From NCBI GenBank assembly GCA_033977485.1, contig CM066983.1, positions 109,397,580 to 109,461,579 on the forward strand: 64,000 nt of DNA, in the 5' to 3' direction. The translations under genes and the position numbers were made by a program. The notes beneath the pieces were generated by a model. The model saw nothing but the letters and a program-made list of their open reading frames with translations, did no database searches and was not told the DNA's origin. Source of the DNA: Hydrangea macrophylla. Its lineage: Eukaryota > Streptophyta > Magnoliopsida > Cornales > Hydrangeaceae. The number at the start of each line of letters is the position of its first letter. The first letter of the stretch is position 1. This document shows, piece by piece, positions 38,885 to 51,399 of this stretch.

Positions 38885-41083
38885 ATGGCTTCCTCTGCAA
38901 CTTCTCTTCACTTCCTCTCTCTTACTCCTAAATCCCTCTCTCTCTACAACTCCAAGTCCAACCCCTCCTCCTCTTCACTGTCTCTCTCATCTCACTCTCT
39001 CAAGGCTGCCTCCCCCAAGTCCGTCTCCATATCTCCTTCGTCTCTTCACTCTTTTACCAGACGTTTCGAGGCCTTGCCGCCGTCTAGGTTTGTACGAAAC
39101 GTGTTTGTGTCGTCCGATGTTGAGCAAGACGAGGATGTTGTGGAGGATTCAGACTCAGAGCAGCAACGTAATTTCTCACCAGACCTCAAACTCTTCGTTG
39201 GGAACTTACCCTTCAATGTTGACAGTGCTGCTCTCGCTGAGTTGTTCGAACAAGCTGGAAATGTCGAGATGGTTGAGGTATTAATTACATCTCTCTCTCT
39301 CTCTCTCTCTGATTTTCTGGGTTTATGGTTTAGTGAGTTCTTTTTTCCGTTCGGTTTGTGAAGATTATGTGAATTGATTTTGGGTCTTTGTAGTGTTTAG
39401 GGTTTTACTAGTTTTATTGGGGTTTTTGTTATACACTACTAATACTAATAGTATTTAATGGGTGTGAATAAAGTGAGTTCCTTTTAACTTTTTGCAGGTT
39501 ATATATGACAAGCTAAGTGGAAGAAGCAGAGGTTTTGGTTTTGTGACTATGTCTTCAGTCAAGGAAGTTGAAGCAGCTGCTCAACAATTTAATGGCTATG
39601 TAAGCCTTTTTACTCTGTAGTTTATGTCCACTTGAGTCTATAGTCTTGATACTTATTGTGTTTTTGAACTCTGTGTGTTTATATATATGACAACATCAAC
39701 AATAAAACTCTTATATTGTGCACTTAAACGCTTACCTTTTGAAATATCTTTTGCATCAATAGTTGAAGCTCATAAATGGATGTTTTTTTATTCCGGTTAT
39801 ACACACACATATGTATATACTCTCACACATTTCTGTGTATATCTCACTTGCTAGCTACCCTTTTAATGGCTATATCTCAGCCTTTTTTTTTTTTTTTTTT
39901 TTGGGTTTGTCTCTGAAATGTTACTGTTATAACCTTATAATATTTGCAAGTTTATTTTATTTAACCAAGGATGTATTATGTTTTGCAGGAGCTCGAGGGG
40001 AGGTCATTGAGGGTGAATTCTGGGCCACCTCCTAGGAGGGAGGATTCTCCTTTCAGAGGAGGAGCCAGGATGGGAGGAGGTGGAGGCGGAGGGGGAGGGG
40101 GAGGGGGAAGTTTTGATAACTCGAATAGGGTGTATGTGGGTAACCTTGCATATGGGGTTGATAATTTAGCACTTGAGACCTTGTTTAGGGAGCAAGGGAA
40201 AGTTATGGAAGCCAAGGTGGTTTATGACAGGGACAGTGGTAGATCAAGGGGTTTTGGATTTGTCACCTATAGCTCTGCCGATGAGGTCAACAATGCAATT
40301 GAATCCTTGGATGGTGCAGTAAGTGATGCTATAAGACTTTTTTATGTTATTTTCTGCTAGATATCATTGTGGTTTCAATTGTATTAGAATTTTAGGATGG
40401 ACATCAGTAAGTTGGTTTGTATGTCTGATGACCAATTATGAGGCTCATGCACATGTTAAATTTATTTTTTGTTTGGTTCTTATTTATTCATTCATAAGTG
40501 AAAGTATTACTATCAGTTATAGGTGGTGAAAGTGTGCATTGTCTCTTGACTCACTCTCTTTCATTGACTTGTAACAGTTGGAGAGTACACTGTACTTGTA
40601 TAGTATATTGACAAGTTACAACTTTAAAATATGTGTGGCAACTAACGGTTTAATACTTGAGTATTCTCGTTGGCTAATAATGATATATTCTTACATCAAT
40701 CAAACCACAAAGAACAGTTCCAAAATATTCTTCATTCCAATTTGTTCTCTATAATACCTCACGATTCCTCAAAAATCAAGCTATGAAAGAAATGGAATCT
40801 ATTAGAAGTGGCAATTGTATTTTCGTGAATGTCAATTTTATGGTGAACATTTATCGTATATGCTATGCTGTCCCTGTTTACATCATTCTTGCTTTTTAAA
40901 AATAGAAAAGAAAAAAAAAAATTTGTATTGGAGTTTGATTGGCATGCCTCAGCTCTTGGTTAACACTCAAATAGCTTTTTTCCAACTTTACCTTCACATT
41001 TAAACTTTTGTATGGTGCAGGACTTGAATGGCAGGGCAATCCGAGTAACTGTGGCTGAATCTAGGCCAAGGCGCCAGTTCTGA
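38885..41083 (+). CDS. Chloroplast RNA-binding protein, CP29-like ribonucleoprotein (four exons)
   Basis: Exons at 38885-39277, 39498-39599, 39989-40318 and 41021-41083 join without frame change to a 295-residue protein; all introns are GT-AG and phase 0. Residues 1 to about 70 are Ser-rich and basic, as in a chloroplast transit peptide. An acidic stretch (about 78-92) precedes RRM1 (102 to about 176; RNP2 LFVGNL at 103-108, RNP1 RGFGFVTM at 142-149). A linker with twelve consecutive Gly (194-205) leads to RRM2 (212 to about 290; VYVGNL at 213-218, RGFGFVTY at 252-259). This order is that of the nuclear-encoded chloroplast cp29/cp31 proteins, which bind many plastid mRNAs and support their stability, processing and editing. 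The Gly-rich linker favours the CP29 subgroup over CP31. The start ATG follows a TATA box and a CT-rich leader. No defect is seen. Confidence 0.93.
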
Positions 41084-41216
41084 TCAATTAATCTTTTGTG
41101 CTTCCTTCAACCAAGAAATAGCTTGGGGTAAAGCTCTTGACAACTTTCTAGTCAATTTGGTCTTTCTACCTTAGCATGGCTATGTATGGATCTCAAGTAT
41201 CACATTTTTTGAAAAA

Positions 41217-41222
41217 AATAAA
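41217..41222 (+). terminator. Polyadenylation signal of the CP29-like gene
   Basis: AATAAA lies 134 bp after the stop codon. A spliced or longer 3' UTR reaching about 41560 is possible, since CTGTAACAG/GTCCCC near 41423 resembles an acceptor. Confidence 0.5.
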
Positions 41223-41239
41223 GGGGAAAAAAAAAAACA

Positions 41240-42602
41240 TTCCTGCATGCTTTCTTATCTGTGGATGCATATCATGAGAGGATTCCGATATAAGTTATCG
41301 TATCCATTTCTTTTCAGGTTGCCTAAAGCCTTTAATATTCATAATCTAGTTTTACATGAACAAACGAGAGCTTGTCATATCCTCCTGTTAAATAAATTAA
41401 TTGTTGACTATTTCAATATTTCTGTAACAGGTCCCCAAATATTTTGCAGTTCTCATCACTGTAACGGACATGCTCATCACCTGAGGTGCAACATGTGGTT
41501 TTGAGTTTTGGATGCTGAAGAACAAAACTCCATGTGTGTGTGAACTTGTCCTAAATACTATACTTCAGAATAGACGCTGATTTGTGATTCATAGCTTATC
41601 ACTTTTGGTGGAGTTGGTACATGTTTTGTTGAATCATTTGGGTTTTTATTTATATGAAGCGTGAAGAATTTTGTGATTGTTGAATGAAAATTTACAGGGC
41701 AATGTAAATCCCAAGTAAACACCATTAGGACTCCAAGCCTTTGGAGATTAATGTTAGACAGGATTTGATGTTGATGTTCCAAGGAATTTCTTGAGGAATC
41801 CACATTTCCTATGGAAAGCAGTTCTAGTTTTCTTTACTGAGGTAAGTAAGTCCACTTGAAGTACTCGCTGCCTGCTTTCATTTCTTAAGTATCATGTGGC
41901 ATGCTGATGTTCTCCAGCCATTGAGCGTGTGTTATTTGTGTGGGACTTGTGCCCCTACCTACAGGGGGCTTCATTATCTGTGGGTCCCCTACGCTCATTT
42001 TCTTGAGGGTAAGTTGGGTAACGCATCAGTGTAAGGTGTTTGGAGGATTCGAAGTAGTAGAATCATTTTTGTTTGGTTTCTTTAGTTAGTGAAGGAACAA
42101 ATATGTTCTGAATGATGGGGTATTCGGCAAAAATGATTATGCATTTTATTCTAAAGAAATCGTTTTTTCAGAAAATGTTCCGCAGGTGATTGAATATTTT
42201 CTAGTGATTGAACATTTTCTAGTGGTTGAAAATTTCAAGGTACTATTTTCAAATGCTGGGCAAAGCAAATGCAATGAATTGATATCCATGGATCGTCGCC
42301 ATTTGCTCCAAACATTTAGCAATGCATATCGAGCTATAACCAAAATAAATGTTTGTATTGTCTGATGTTGAATGGTTTAGGGCAGTAATTGTTGTGATAA
42401 GTGTCTTTTTCTTGCTCAAATTACTCACTAAGCAATGAGTAGTGGCCTATTTCTGCCTCCATGGAGCATTATAGAGGAATGACATGGTGTCAGACTTAAG
42501 TCATGTGTTGGGTCCTTCCTGATGAGAACCCCAGTATGAGGATAGGAGAAGTTTGAAGGCACCTCGAAGGTACTACTTAGCATGTAGATGTGGTGTGCAG
42601 TA
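41240..42602. other. Intergenic stretch after the CP29-like gene
   Basis: No coding family recognised. A short direct repeat of TTGAATATTTTCTAGTG-like words lies at 42190-42235. Confidence 0.5.
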
Positions 42603-43261
42603 GCATATAGTAGGGCTGCACAAAAACAAACCCGTTACCCGAAGACCCGACCTGAATCGACCCGAACCGATTGGGTCGGGTCTGAAATGAAATGGGTCGG
42701 GTCTGGTTCGGGTCCAGCCAGAAGATAAATATTTCGGGCCGGTTCGGGTCGGGTCTGGGTCGGGTCGGGTCGGGTCTGGTCTGGTCTGGTCTGGTCCGGT
42801 TAATAGACAAACTGTTTTTGCTAATTAATTGTTTATTTTGGTGACAAAGTACTCATTTTTCTTTTCATTATATCCATGAGTATATAAAACATATCTATGA
42901 GTATATAAAACATAATCACCTTATTAATTTGAACTTTTATAGGTTGCACATCATTATATCCATGAATATTTAAAATATTATATCCACTTTCTAATGGTGG
43001 GAATTAATTTTTAGGGCAAAATACGGTTTACCCCCCTGAGGTTTGGACCGTTTGCACATAACCCCCCTATGGTTTATTTCGTATCACTTAACCCCCCTGT
43101 ACTTCATACCAAAGTGAAAAGTTAGACTTATCATCCAAATTAACATACCAATGACGGAAAAACATGGCAGGAGACTTTGGCGCCATTAAATCCCAAAATA
43201 TGACCAAACTACCCCTCCACCCTTTTAACCCATCATCCCTCTCACATATACACAGATAGAT

Positions 43262-43267
<6 letters not shown>

Positions 43268-43308
<41 letters not shown>
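43268..43308. repeat. GA microsatellite
   Basis: A pure (GA)n run of about 40 bp just inside the MULE-type left terminal repeat. Confidence 0.95.
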
Positions 43309-43312
<4 letters not shown>

Positions 43313-43671
43313 AAAGGAAGAGACACTCCAGCCCAACCTCTCTTGTGGTGATCTTTGGATTGGCCATTCGCTGGTACTTGAACAAAGGTGAAGGAAGGAA
43401 TGGCTTATGTTTGGGTTAGACTGAAAAGTCTGCAAATTGGTTTATTGTCATGCTTTTTGGTATTTAGTTTGAACATCATATGCTGGTTTGCATATTGAAA
43501 TGCAAATTGTAATGGCTTCTTTTTGTTGTAATGAATATTGAAATGCAAATTGTAATCCATGGGATATATTATATCATGTCTCTACATAAACAAACAGGAA
43601 AGTGCCCATCTGATGCAAACCATACACAATCTGTGTCTAATTAAGCAAAACACCAATGTTCATAAAAAAGC

Positions 43672-43883
43672 AGCCATATCATTGCCCACAAAAAAAAAAA
43701 AAAAAAACACATGTTCATAAACAACCCTGATAGCTGACAAAATATACCCAAAATAACATTAATAGAAGTACCCAAGTAGCCATATCATTGCCCACAAAAA
43801 AAAAAAACACATGTTCATAAACCCCCCTGATAGCTGACAAAATATACCCAAAATAACATCAATAGAAGTACCTAAAACATACC
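43672..43883 (+). repeat. Tandem duplication, period ~106 bp
   Basis: AGCCATATCATTGCCCAC, a poly(A) run and GATAGCTGACAAAATATACC recur at 43672 and 43778. The copies differ mainly in the length of the A run. Confidence 0.88.
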
Positions 43884-43986
43884 CAAACTGCTCATAACAC
43901 AAAAGAAGTACCCAAACTGTTCATAACACAAAAAAGTACCCAAAATATATCCAATCTATTCACAAAATATGAAGCATAACTGCAGC

Positions 43987-44163
43987 CTACTCTATCCTTG
44001 TCCTTTTCCTCAATCCAGCCTCAAGAAGTGATTTGGCTCTCACTATTCTTGGAGGAAGCAAGTGCATATGAGGGACTGCACTCTCTGTGCTACCTTTTCC
44101 ACCAACACATTTTAGCTTCTGTCTTTGCTTCCTGGGTGCACTAGATGATGTTTCTCCTTGCAT
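43987..44163 (-). CDS. 58-residue basic open frame in the MULE-type element, unknown
   Basis: The minus-strand ATG at 44161-44163 opens a frame ending at TAG (43987-43989). The product is rich in Lys and Arg (RKQRQKLK near residues 11-18, LRKRTR near the C-terminus). MULE transposase tails are often basic like this, so it could be the last exon of a deleted transposase or part of a captured gene. No family motif is present, and the length alone is close to chance. Confidence 0.3.
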   Translation of the reverse strand: MQGETSSSAPRKQRQKLKCVGGKGSTESAVPHMHLLPPRIVRAKSLLEAGLRKRTRIE

Positions 44164-44851
44164 TATAGTAGAAGTACCCAGACTTATTTGGTATGTAAAA
44201 CACTATTCAAGTAACCAAATTGCATTTTGAATACCCAAATTTGATGACTACCCTTGAAATTTCTCTAAAGAACATACATTGATTTGTGGTATTAAGTAAA
44301 GAAATACTAAAGAATAAACATTCAGATTTGTGGTCCCTCCATTAGGTATCACATACAGACTAAAAAGAAGTAAACAATCAAGTTGTGGTCCCCTCCATTA
44401 TTTATCTCTTTCATACTATATAAAGCCATTTGGGACCATCACACATTTGCATGCAAGCCAATTAATCCTTAATTTTGAAATCACCAAGCTCGAAGACCTA
44501 GGCCTCTGAAATCGAAAACCCAAATTCGAAAACCCACATTGCAAACCATCATAGCAGACCAAGAGTTGAGTCCAAGCAGATGTTAGGCACAGTAAGTTTA
44601 CGGCAAAATAGAAAAGAATAAAAGTATAAAAGCCAAAAAGTAAAGACACATAATGTTCAAATGTATATTGAATACTACAACTGAATGTTGACCTGCTTTG
44701 CTGTAATGCACGTTTCAGGTTATAAAAATGGATGGTCGAGTCAAATGTAGCAATGCCCACCACTGTGTTTACCTTCAACAATGCAAACCCAAATCGCCGA
44801 GATCCAATCCTTTAGCGCCGACAACCAAATCGCCAAGCTCTGTATGTATTT

Positions 44852-45161
44852 ACACTCCGTTTGGTATGACTGTAAAATAGAATAGAATTGAATTGAGCAG
44901 AATAGAATTGAAAAGAAAAGAATAGAATTGATTTGCAATTCTAATTCTCTTGTTTGGTATAAAACAGTAATGAAGGGAATAGAATTGAAAAGAATTATTG
45001 CTATTTACTAAAATACCCCCAAATCTTAAACAAACAGACCCTAACAGACCGAAACAACCCTAAACTAACAGACCCAAAACAAACAGACCCTAGACGAAGA
45101 ACAAGAAGACGAAGAAGAAGGCGCAGACGGAGAAGACGAAGAAGAAGAAGAAGAAGCCGAC

Positions 45162-45196
<35 letters not shown>

Positions 45197-45508
45197 AGCA
45201 GCAGACGAAGAAGACGAAAAAGAAGAAGAAGCAGACGAAGAAGACGGAAGAAGAAGAAGAAGCAGACCAGAAGAACAACGAAGAAGACGAGGGTATTTTC
45301 GGAAGAACACATTTGGAGACTGAATTCTCACCAAATCCGACCAAAATTGGTCGGATTTTACCTTTGCCTAAAACTGAAATTCTCAAGAATTGACAAGAAT
45401 TGGAAATCAATTCAATTCTATTTTTTGTGTCAAACCAAACACATGATTTGCCACAAACAAGAATTGCAAATCAATTCTTTTCTTGTTTGTGGCATACCAA
45501 ACAGACTG
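44852..45508. mobile_element. Tourist-like (PIF/Harbinger) MITE
   Basis: Termini CACTCCGTTTGGTATG and CATACCAAACAGACTG match at 14 of 16 positions when inverted. The flanks are TTA on both sides (44849-44851, 45509-45511), the Harbinger target. Subterminal TAGAATTGAATTG words repeat on both arms. The 657-bp core contains a GAA-rich run. Confidence 0.78.
45096..45285. repeat. Imperfect (GAA/GAC)n microsatellite
   Basis: About 190 bp almost purely of GAA and GAC-type triplets. It generates long open frames of Glu/Asp, Ser or Leu on both strands that should not be read as genes. Confidence 0.9.
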
Positions 45509-46017
45509 TTAGGGCACAATGGGCTGATTTGATAAATGAGAGTTCTAAGGGATATAAAAGATGGGGTGAGGGTAGAATGGTCTTTTTCACACTCTCCGTT
45601 AATAAGTCTAACTTTTCACTTTGGTATGAAGTACAGGGGGGTTAAGTGATACGAAATAAACCATAGGGGGGTTATGTGCAAACGGTCCAAACCACAGGGG
45701 GGTAAACTGTATTTTGCCCTAATTTTTATGACTCTCTACTCTCATCAATTTTTTTAATGGATATATTATACATAGAAGAATAGGTATTCATTACTGAATA
45801 TAAATAATAATAAAATAAAATATAAGGAAAAAAAAATATTTTTTTAAAAAAAGCTGGGTTGTGACCCAGACCCGACCCGAAGTTACTGGGTCGGGTCGGT
45901 CCGGGTCCAAACCTCATCGGTTCGGGTCTGAGTCTCAAAACATGGAACCATTCATAATCGGGTCGGTTCCGGTTCTGTAGAGACCCGACCCGACCCATGT
46001 GCAGCCCTAGCAAATAG

Positions 46018-46767
46018 GATTGAGTTATTTAGATGAGACTCATGCCTTTATATACATGGGGTGTTATTTCCGGGGCTCGTTCAATCAACTCTCATTAGTT
46101 GAATTCGCTCTCATTAGCTGCAGGATACCACGTTGGCCCGAGAGTAACTAAAAATTTATTCCATAGAAGTTTTTGAAATGTCGTTTGGAATAATCAATAA
46201 GTGATCACACGCGAATAACTCTTATGAGTTGTGATGTCTTCCATTTTAAATGAATGTCGCCACTTTGGGTGGAGCATTTAACTTTCAAAGGTTCTGGATA
46301 AATGTATTTTGTTTATCTTACTTCACGGGTATTAGAAAGCAAACCTTAATTATGTCCTGTTTGGCAAAATTCTTGATTGCTGAAACTGCAATCATGGTTT
46401 GCCAAACAGGTAAGAGAACTGCAATTGGAAAGCCCAATTGTCTGATTGAAGAGAGATTATCGCCACTTGGAACTCATTGATGTGCTTGGAAGAGATTTCT
46501 CCAAGAAAAAGAAAGAAAGAGAGAAAAGTTTAACTTGCCAAAGAATTGTAATATTCTAATGTGCCCTCATATATATTATACACGTGCGTTTGGTTTGATC
46601 AACAACTAAAAAATCTTGGTTGCTCGATACCCACAAGAGTTTTTTATTAGTTGTCAGTTGTCACCACATCGCGGCTATGATTGAATTTCTTATTGTACCA
46701 TATCAAATAAACATGGAATCAGATGTGAAAGTGAAAATCCTGGCTATCCCAATTCCCACATCAATAA
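46018..46767. other. Intergenic stretch with a 55-bp hairpin
   Basis: A perfect 13-bp inverted repeat CCTGTTTGGCAAA / TTTGCCAAACAGG lies at 46356-46410 and could be a tiny MITE remnant. No gene is seen. Confidence 0.5.
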
Positions 46768-46948
46768 GGGTAAAGTTTGGGATATACCCATTCACACAAT
46801 TTTTGGGACACAATTCAAAAAATGTGTCTATCTCTCTCCTGTGATATCAGTGGACCCTACAGTGACACATGAGAGAGGAGAGAGATAGACACATCTTTTG
46901 AGTTGTATCTCAAAAGCTGTGTGAACGGGTGTGTCCTAAGTATTATCC
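46768..46948. mobile_element. Foldback MITE, 181 bp
   Basis: An inverted repeat of about 80 bp per arm (GGGTAAAGTTTGGGATATAC, then CACACAATTTTTG and ATGTGTCTATCTCTCTCC on the left, with complements on the right). The 9-bp flanks CATCAATAA and TATGAATAA agree at 7 of 9 positions. The core resembles the MITE at 24054. Confidence 0.75.
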
Positions 46949-47681
46949 TATGAATAATGCTATCCCTTTTAAATTTGAATCTCAAATGTGGTTTCCAAAT
47001 AACTTAACATCACTAACACATGCTGTGGGAGTAATTGGTAGTACCACATGTAGTGGTATGTGGTACAACTGACAAGACGCAACTTGCAATAATGCCCCCT
47101 AGGATTTAACGCCTCCCTTGTTTCAAACTTTCAAGTGGGATTCACTTCTTTGTCCTACATAGCCATATAGCCCTTTACTTGGTATATTGGTTTCATCACA
47201 TATCAAGCTATTTTGGTCATTGATAACTCTCAATTCATATATTAATCCACTTGCTAGTAAAACAAACATTTTGTTTATAATATTATCCTCTACATGAAAT
47301 TGGATCCTAATTGTGAATTCCTCTCTCCTGTCTCATTCTCATATCAATTTGCAAAAACCAGAAGTTGAGATATTTTGAATGTTTCCTCAGACACTCTTTG
47401 TTAAATAAAATATTTTATATATTAGTTGGATAGCTGATTTAGATTCTAAGAAGTAATATGAGGCCCAGAGCATTGTATTTTAAGTCTCTGAATTAATCAT
47501 ATCCTTAGATGTGAAAAATCTCAGCGGACAAGAATTGTGGAAGAAAGTGCGAGGAAATATTGGTTTTGAATCAAAACCAAAATCTCAAAAACTTAAGTGA
47601 ATCACTTGCCTGGGTAACAAACGCATCATTAGCTGCTTCATTCTTGTGCTGTAGGTGCATCTATGGTATTGTGTCCTCCTC

Positions 47682-47731
<50 letters not shown>

Positions 47732-48584
47732 CCCTTCTACAAATTTTTAAGTTTCACCTTTTTTACAAATCTTCTTCATTAGAAAATGCATTACATTTCC
47801 ATGTTTAGCGTGAACTTCTATTCAAACTATCACCCATATGTTGTGTGACACTTTTTATTTATTTATAAATTCCTTGACGGTAAGTAGCTAATCTTTAGTG
47901 CTTTTACTCATAATCTATGAACTAGTATCATTTTCAATTCTATTGGCATAACTTAAAACCTTTCTTCCCTGCTACATATAAATCATACGTATAACTGTAA
48001 CTCAAAAGTTTTTATGGAAGTTTTGCAGCTCTGATTTTCTGTTGTTTTTATGTTGATTGTTGTCCATTTATACCTTGATATAAAGGCCATAATGCCAAGT
48101 AATTTCAACGACTCAACAGAAAAGATATTCGAAGTTTCTTCAAACTTCTAAAATTGAAATTAGGAAAGGAGTCTCTAGGAATTGACATTACTTTATATCC
48201 AAAGTGATTTAATCCGAAGTCTCTTGTACGAATTTATATCTCATCTCAGTAGTAAAGAACTGGTCTCTTGGTGGACGTAGGTGGTGTTATGTCTAAGCAT
48301 GTTAATTCTCTTGTGTGTATCCTTTTCCCTTGTCAGATATTTTCCAGTTGGTGGTTTAATTATTTTTCCACAGTGTAAAATCCAAAAACTTTGCGCTTAT
48401 GAAAGTGGTTTTCACATTTTCTATCTCATGATCCCCAGAAATTATGTATGCGAAGGTTTCCCAATTTGTGTAGGCGAACTTTCAATACCCATTTTTTTCT
48501 GATGATTCGTATCATTATATTTACACCAACTGGTCTTATTTTTACAGTAAGAAGGGCACGAGTGAAACTTAAGGACAAAAGAAG
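46949..48584. other. Upstream region of the channel pseudogene
   Basis: AT-rich, with a TC microsatellite at 47683-47729. No coding exon recognised before the ATG at 48585. Confidence 0.5.
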
Positions 48585-50586
48585 ATGGAATTTGGTAATG
48601 CTAAATTTGTAAGGTTTGTCCAACTATTTCCTTATAGTAGTTTATAGTTGTTTATTCGCGGTCACTATTGCTTCATAACTCTGTTGCTTCAATCAAAAAC
48701 TTACATTTTATATCTGTTTTCAGATTTCAAGATGACCTTGAAACTGCAACATATGAACCATCCAACAAAGGATATTGTTTAAATTTCACATCTATGAAAA
48801 ATAAGAATCAGACACATAACTCATTCATCAAGAATTCTCCAATGAGAGCAATAGGCAAGCCCTTTAAGAAAAGACAACTTACTAGAGTCTTCTCCGAGGA
48901 CTACGGGGTTGTGCAGAGGAAGAATCTTGATCCCCGAGGACCTGTCGTAAGCCGATGGAACAGATGTTTCTTACTAGCATGTTTGGTCTCACTTTTTGTG
49001 GACCCCTATTCTTTTACTTGCCAGAGGTTAAGAAGGAAACGTGCATGGATGTTAGTGTGCACCTCGAGATAGTTCTTACGATCATTCGATCAGCTGTGGA
49101 TGTGTTTCAGATTTTGGTGCGGTTTAGAACGGCTTATGTGGCACCTTCCTCTCGGGTTTTTGGGAGAGGAGAGCTTGTTATAGACCCTTCAAAGATTGGT
49201 TCGAAGTATCTTCGCAAGGACTTTTGGCTTGACTTAGTGGCTGCTCTACCCGTCCCACAGGTATTGACTTATGGAATTAGACCTACTATGAAGTTGCAAG
49301 TTTTTGCTTTTCAATTCTTCAATTTTGTTTTTGATTTTGTTCCTGTTGTGAAAGTCACATAGCCATCATATTACTGTTTTTCAAAACCAGGTATTACTTG
49401 GTTTGCAAAAACTTCAATTATTGGGGAATTTTTAAGTCGAGCATGGGCTCCTATGTGGCCAAAACGTTGCTACACAAACACCAAACTATTTAGAGCAATT
49501 TAAGACTAGACAAGGACTCCTTTGCTATAGGAGGTCTTCAACCGAACATTTGAATTTACAAAATCGGTTTCAAGTCTTCCCAAACAGCCTCTAAGAATTA
49601 GATTATGCTTCATTTGATGGCCAAGTGATTATTGGAAAAGAAGATTGGAGAAAATGAAAAAATCTATTGAATCTTACAATCGAATCCAATTTTTTATATT
49701 CCTTCCTCTTTCAATACTAAACAACATTTTATTTTTTAATTTTCTTTTCCTTTATTTTCTCTTTTTCAGGTGTTGGTTTGGGCTGCAATTCCACCCCTGG
49801 ATGAGTTCAAAAATGATGAATTTAGAAACAATCCTCCAGTTTATTATCATTTGTCAGTTTGTACTTAGGCTGTATCATACATTTCCTCTCTCATCTCAAA
49901 TAATCAAGACCACTGGGGTTGTTATGAAAACAGTTTGGGTAGGACTGTAGGAGCAGCATATAATCTCATTCTCTACATGTTGGCTAGCCATGTGAGCCAT
50001 TTTCGTCATTCTCTATCTTGTTAGCAATAAGGTGTCATTAACTTCTTCCTTGCAACATTGAAGCATTTTACTAAGTTCCTATTTATATATATAACTTTTC
50101 AAAATTGTTTTCTTACCCAATGTATTTTATGTTGTATGCATTTGTATCCCTATTTTTTTTATTTTTTATTTTTTTTATTTACACCCCTTTTAAACTCGGA
50201 AATCTTTCACTTTGTCCTTCAAAATTTCTAATTTTCACTCAAATAAACATCTTATTTACTCAATTGCCCCAAGTTTTTTTAGTGCTTATACATATTCTTT
50301 TTTAAAATGCCTATATATGGTTATAGGTGACCGAATTCATTGATATTTCCTTGTTATTTATTTATTTATTTATTTATTTCTTTTAAGGTTATTGGTTCAT
50401 GTTGGTGCCTACTAGCAATTGAGAGACAAGAAGAGTGTTGGCAAAAAGTTTGTCATCTTCAGCAGCCAGATTGCCAGTATCGGTATTTCAGCTGTCATTG
50501 CTTAGACGATTCTAGTAGAATTTCTTGGTTTAATTCTAGCGATATTTCTAGTCTATGCGATCCAAGGGGTGGCTACTTTGAGTTTG
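48585..50586 (+). pseudogene. Cyclic-nucleotide-gated channel (CNGC) pseudogene, 5' part, exons 1-4
   Basis: Exon 1 (48585-48613) gives MEFGNAKFV and joins exon 2 (48724-49260) to read VRFQDDLE, a typical plant CNGC start. Exon 2 continues with RVFSEDYG, DPRGPVVSRWNR, S1 and the S2-S4 region (VRFRTAYVAPSSRVFGRGELV, LRKDFWLDLVAALPVPQ in pieces). It has lost one C of the run near 49003, shifting frame between SLFVDP and LFFYLP. Exon 3 (49770-49991) has a one-base indel near 49835 and an extra 8 bp near 49944. Exon 4 (50388 on) gives CWCLLAIERQEECW and RISWFNSS before a retroelement cuts it at 50586. Plant CNGCs are Ca2+-permeable plasma-membrane channels. The N-terminus suggests group III (CNGC14-18), with low certainty. 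Confidence 0.88.
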
Positions 50587-51399
50587 TGTTTGGACCATAA
50601 ATTATTTTTATATGTATTAGTATATAAAGTCTTATTATATTATATTATTATATAGTATATTTATCATTGCACATGGAAAACCAATTTGGTTGGTGGTTAT
50701 TTGGAAGTTGATTAAATTAAAGGACACTTGGCATTACAAGGGGAGATCAATATTGCTTACTTGAAGATCAATGGTGATGGTGATGATGAGGATGGAAGTT
50801 GCTTGAAGACACTTGTCATTGTAGGAGCATCTCCCACTAATTGGTAGTTGTAGGAATTTGAATTATTAGTTATTGTAGTTGGAGGGAAATGTAATTCAAA
50901 TTCAAAGTAGTTATAGACTTTTCTTATAAATACTTGTGTTATACTCCTTTGTAATGGGTCTTTGACCAAACAATCACATCAATACATTATGTAGTATTTC
51001 TTCAATATATCATTTACTTTCATTAGATCACCATGGCCATTTTACTTTGTATGTAGTTTAGTTTCTAGCACTAGATTAGATTCTAGTTAATTAGTTTTTT
51101 AGCCTACAATTTCATTTACTCTCTTCCATAGTTTAATCACCACTTCGAAGGCATCCTTCGAATTCTACTATCTTCTTTTTCTTATTTCACCGTTGGACAT
51201 TACTTTCATTTATTCCATATTGAAGACCTTCGAAGGTCCACAATCGATTGAGTATTCGACCTCGAACTCTGTCTTTCTCATATCCTTTTTCTTTACAAAT
51301 TGGTCGCTTCTAAGTCCTCTTAATTGAGGCAATCGAACACTTCAAACACGAGTGTGTGTTTCAAGGGCTTGTTCTTATATGTTTTTGAGAGTTCAAACA
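50587..51399 (+). repeat. 5' LTR of the LARD-like element
   Basis: 813 bp starting TGTTTGG and ending AAACA. It contains the 12-bp palindrome ACCTTCGAAGGT near 51227 and CTTCGAAG-like words at 51145. A TATAAATA box lies near 50926. Confidence 0.92.

Larger units (their letters stand above)
43014..45719. mobile_element. MULE-type element with ~110-bp terminal repeats
   Basis: GGGCAAAATACGGTTTACC and its complement form nearly identical inverted repeats of over 100 bp. The flanks are the perfect 9-bp duplication TAATTTTTA (43005-43013, 45720-45728). Inside are a GA microsatellite (43268-43308), a 106-bp tandem duplication (43672-43883), a small minus-strand frame and a Tourist-like MITE. No complete transposase was recognised. 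Confidence 0.92.
42611..46009. mobile_element. hAT-type non-autonomous element with nested insertions
   Basis: Termini TAGGGCTGCACA and TGTGCAGCCCTA are perfect inverted repeats. The 8-bp flanks GCATATAG (42603-42610) and GCAAATAG (46010-46017) differ at one base. The subterminal regions carry many GGTCGGGT/ACCCGACC words (42634-42790 and 45862-45990), typical of hAT transposase binding arrays. Without the nested MULE it is about 0.68 kb and has no transposase. Confidence 0.85.

Noticed and set aside
45001..45410. Leu-, Ser- and Phe-rich minus-strand open frames and an acidic plus-strand frame
   Set aside because: All are products of the GAA/GAC microsatellite inside a MITE.
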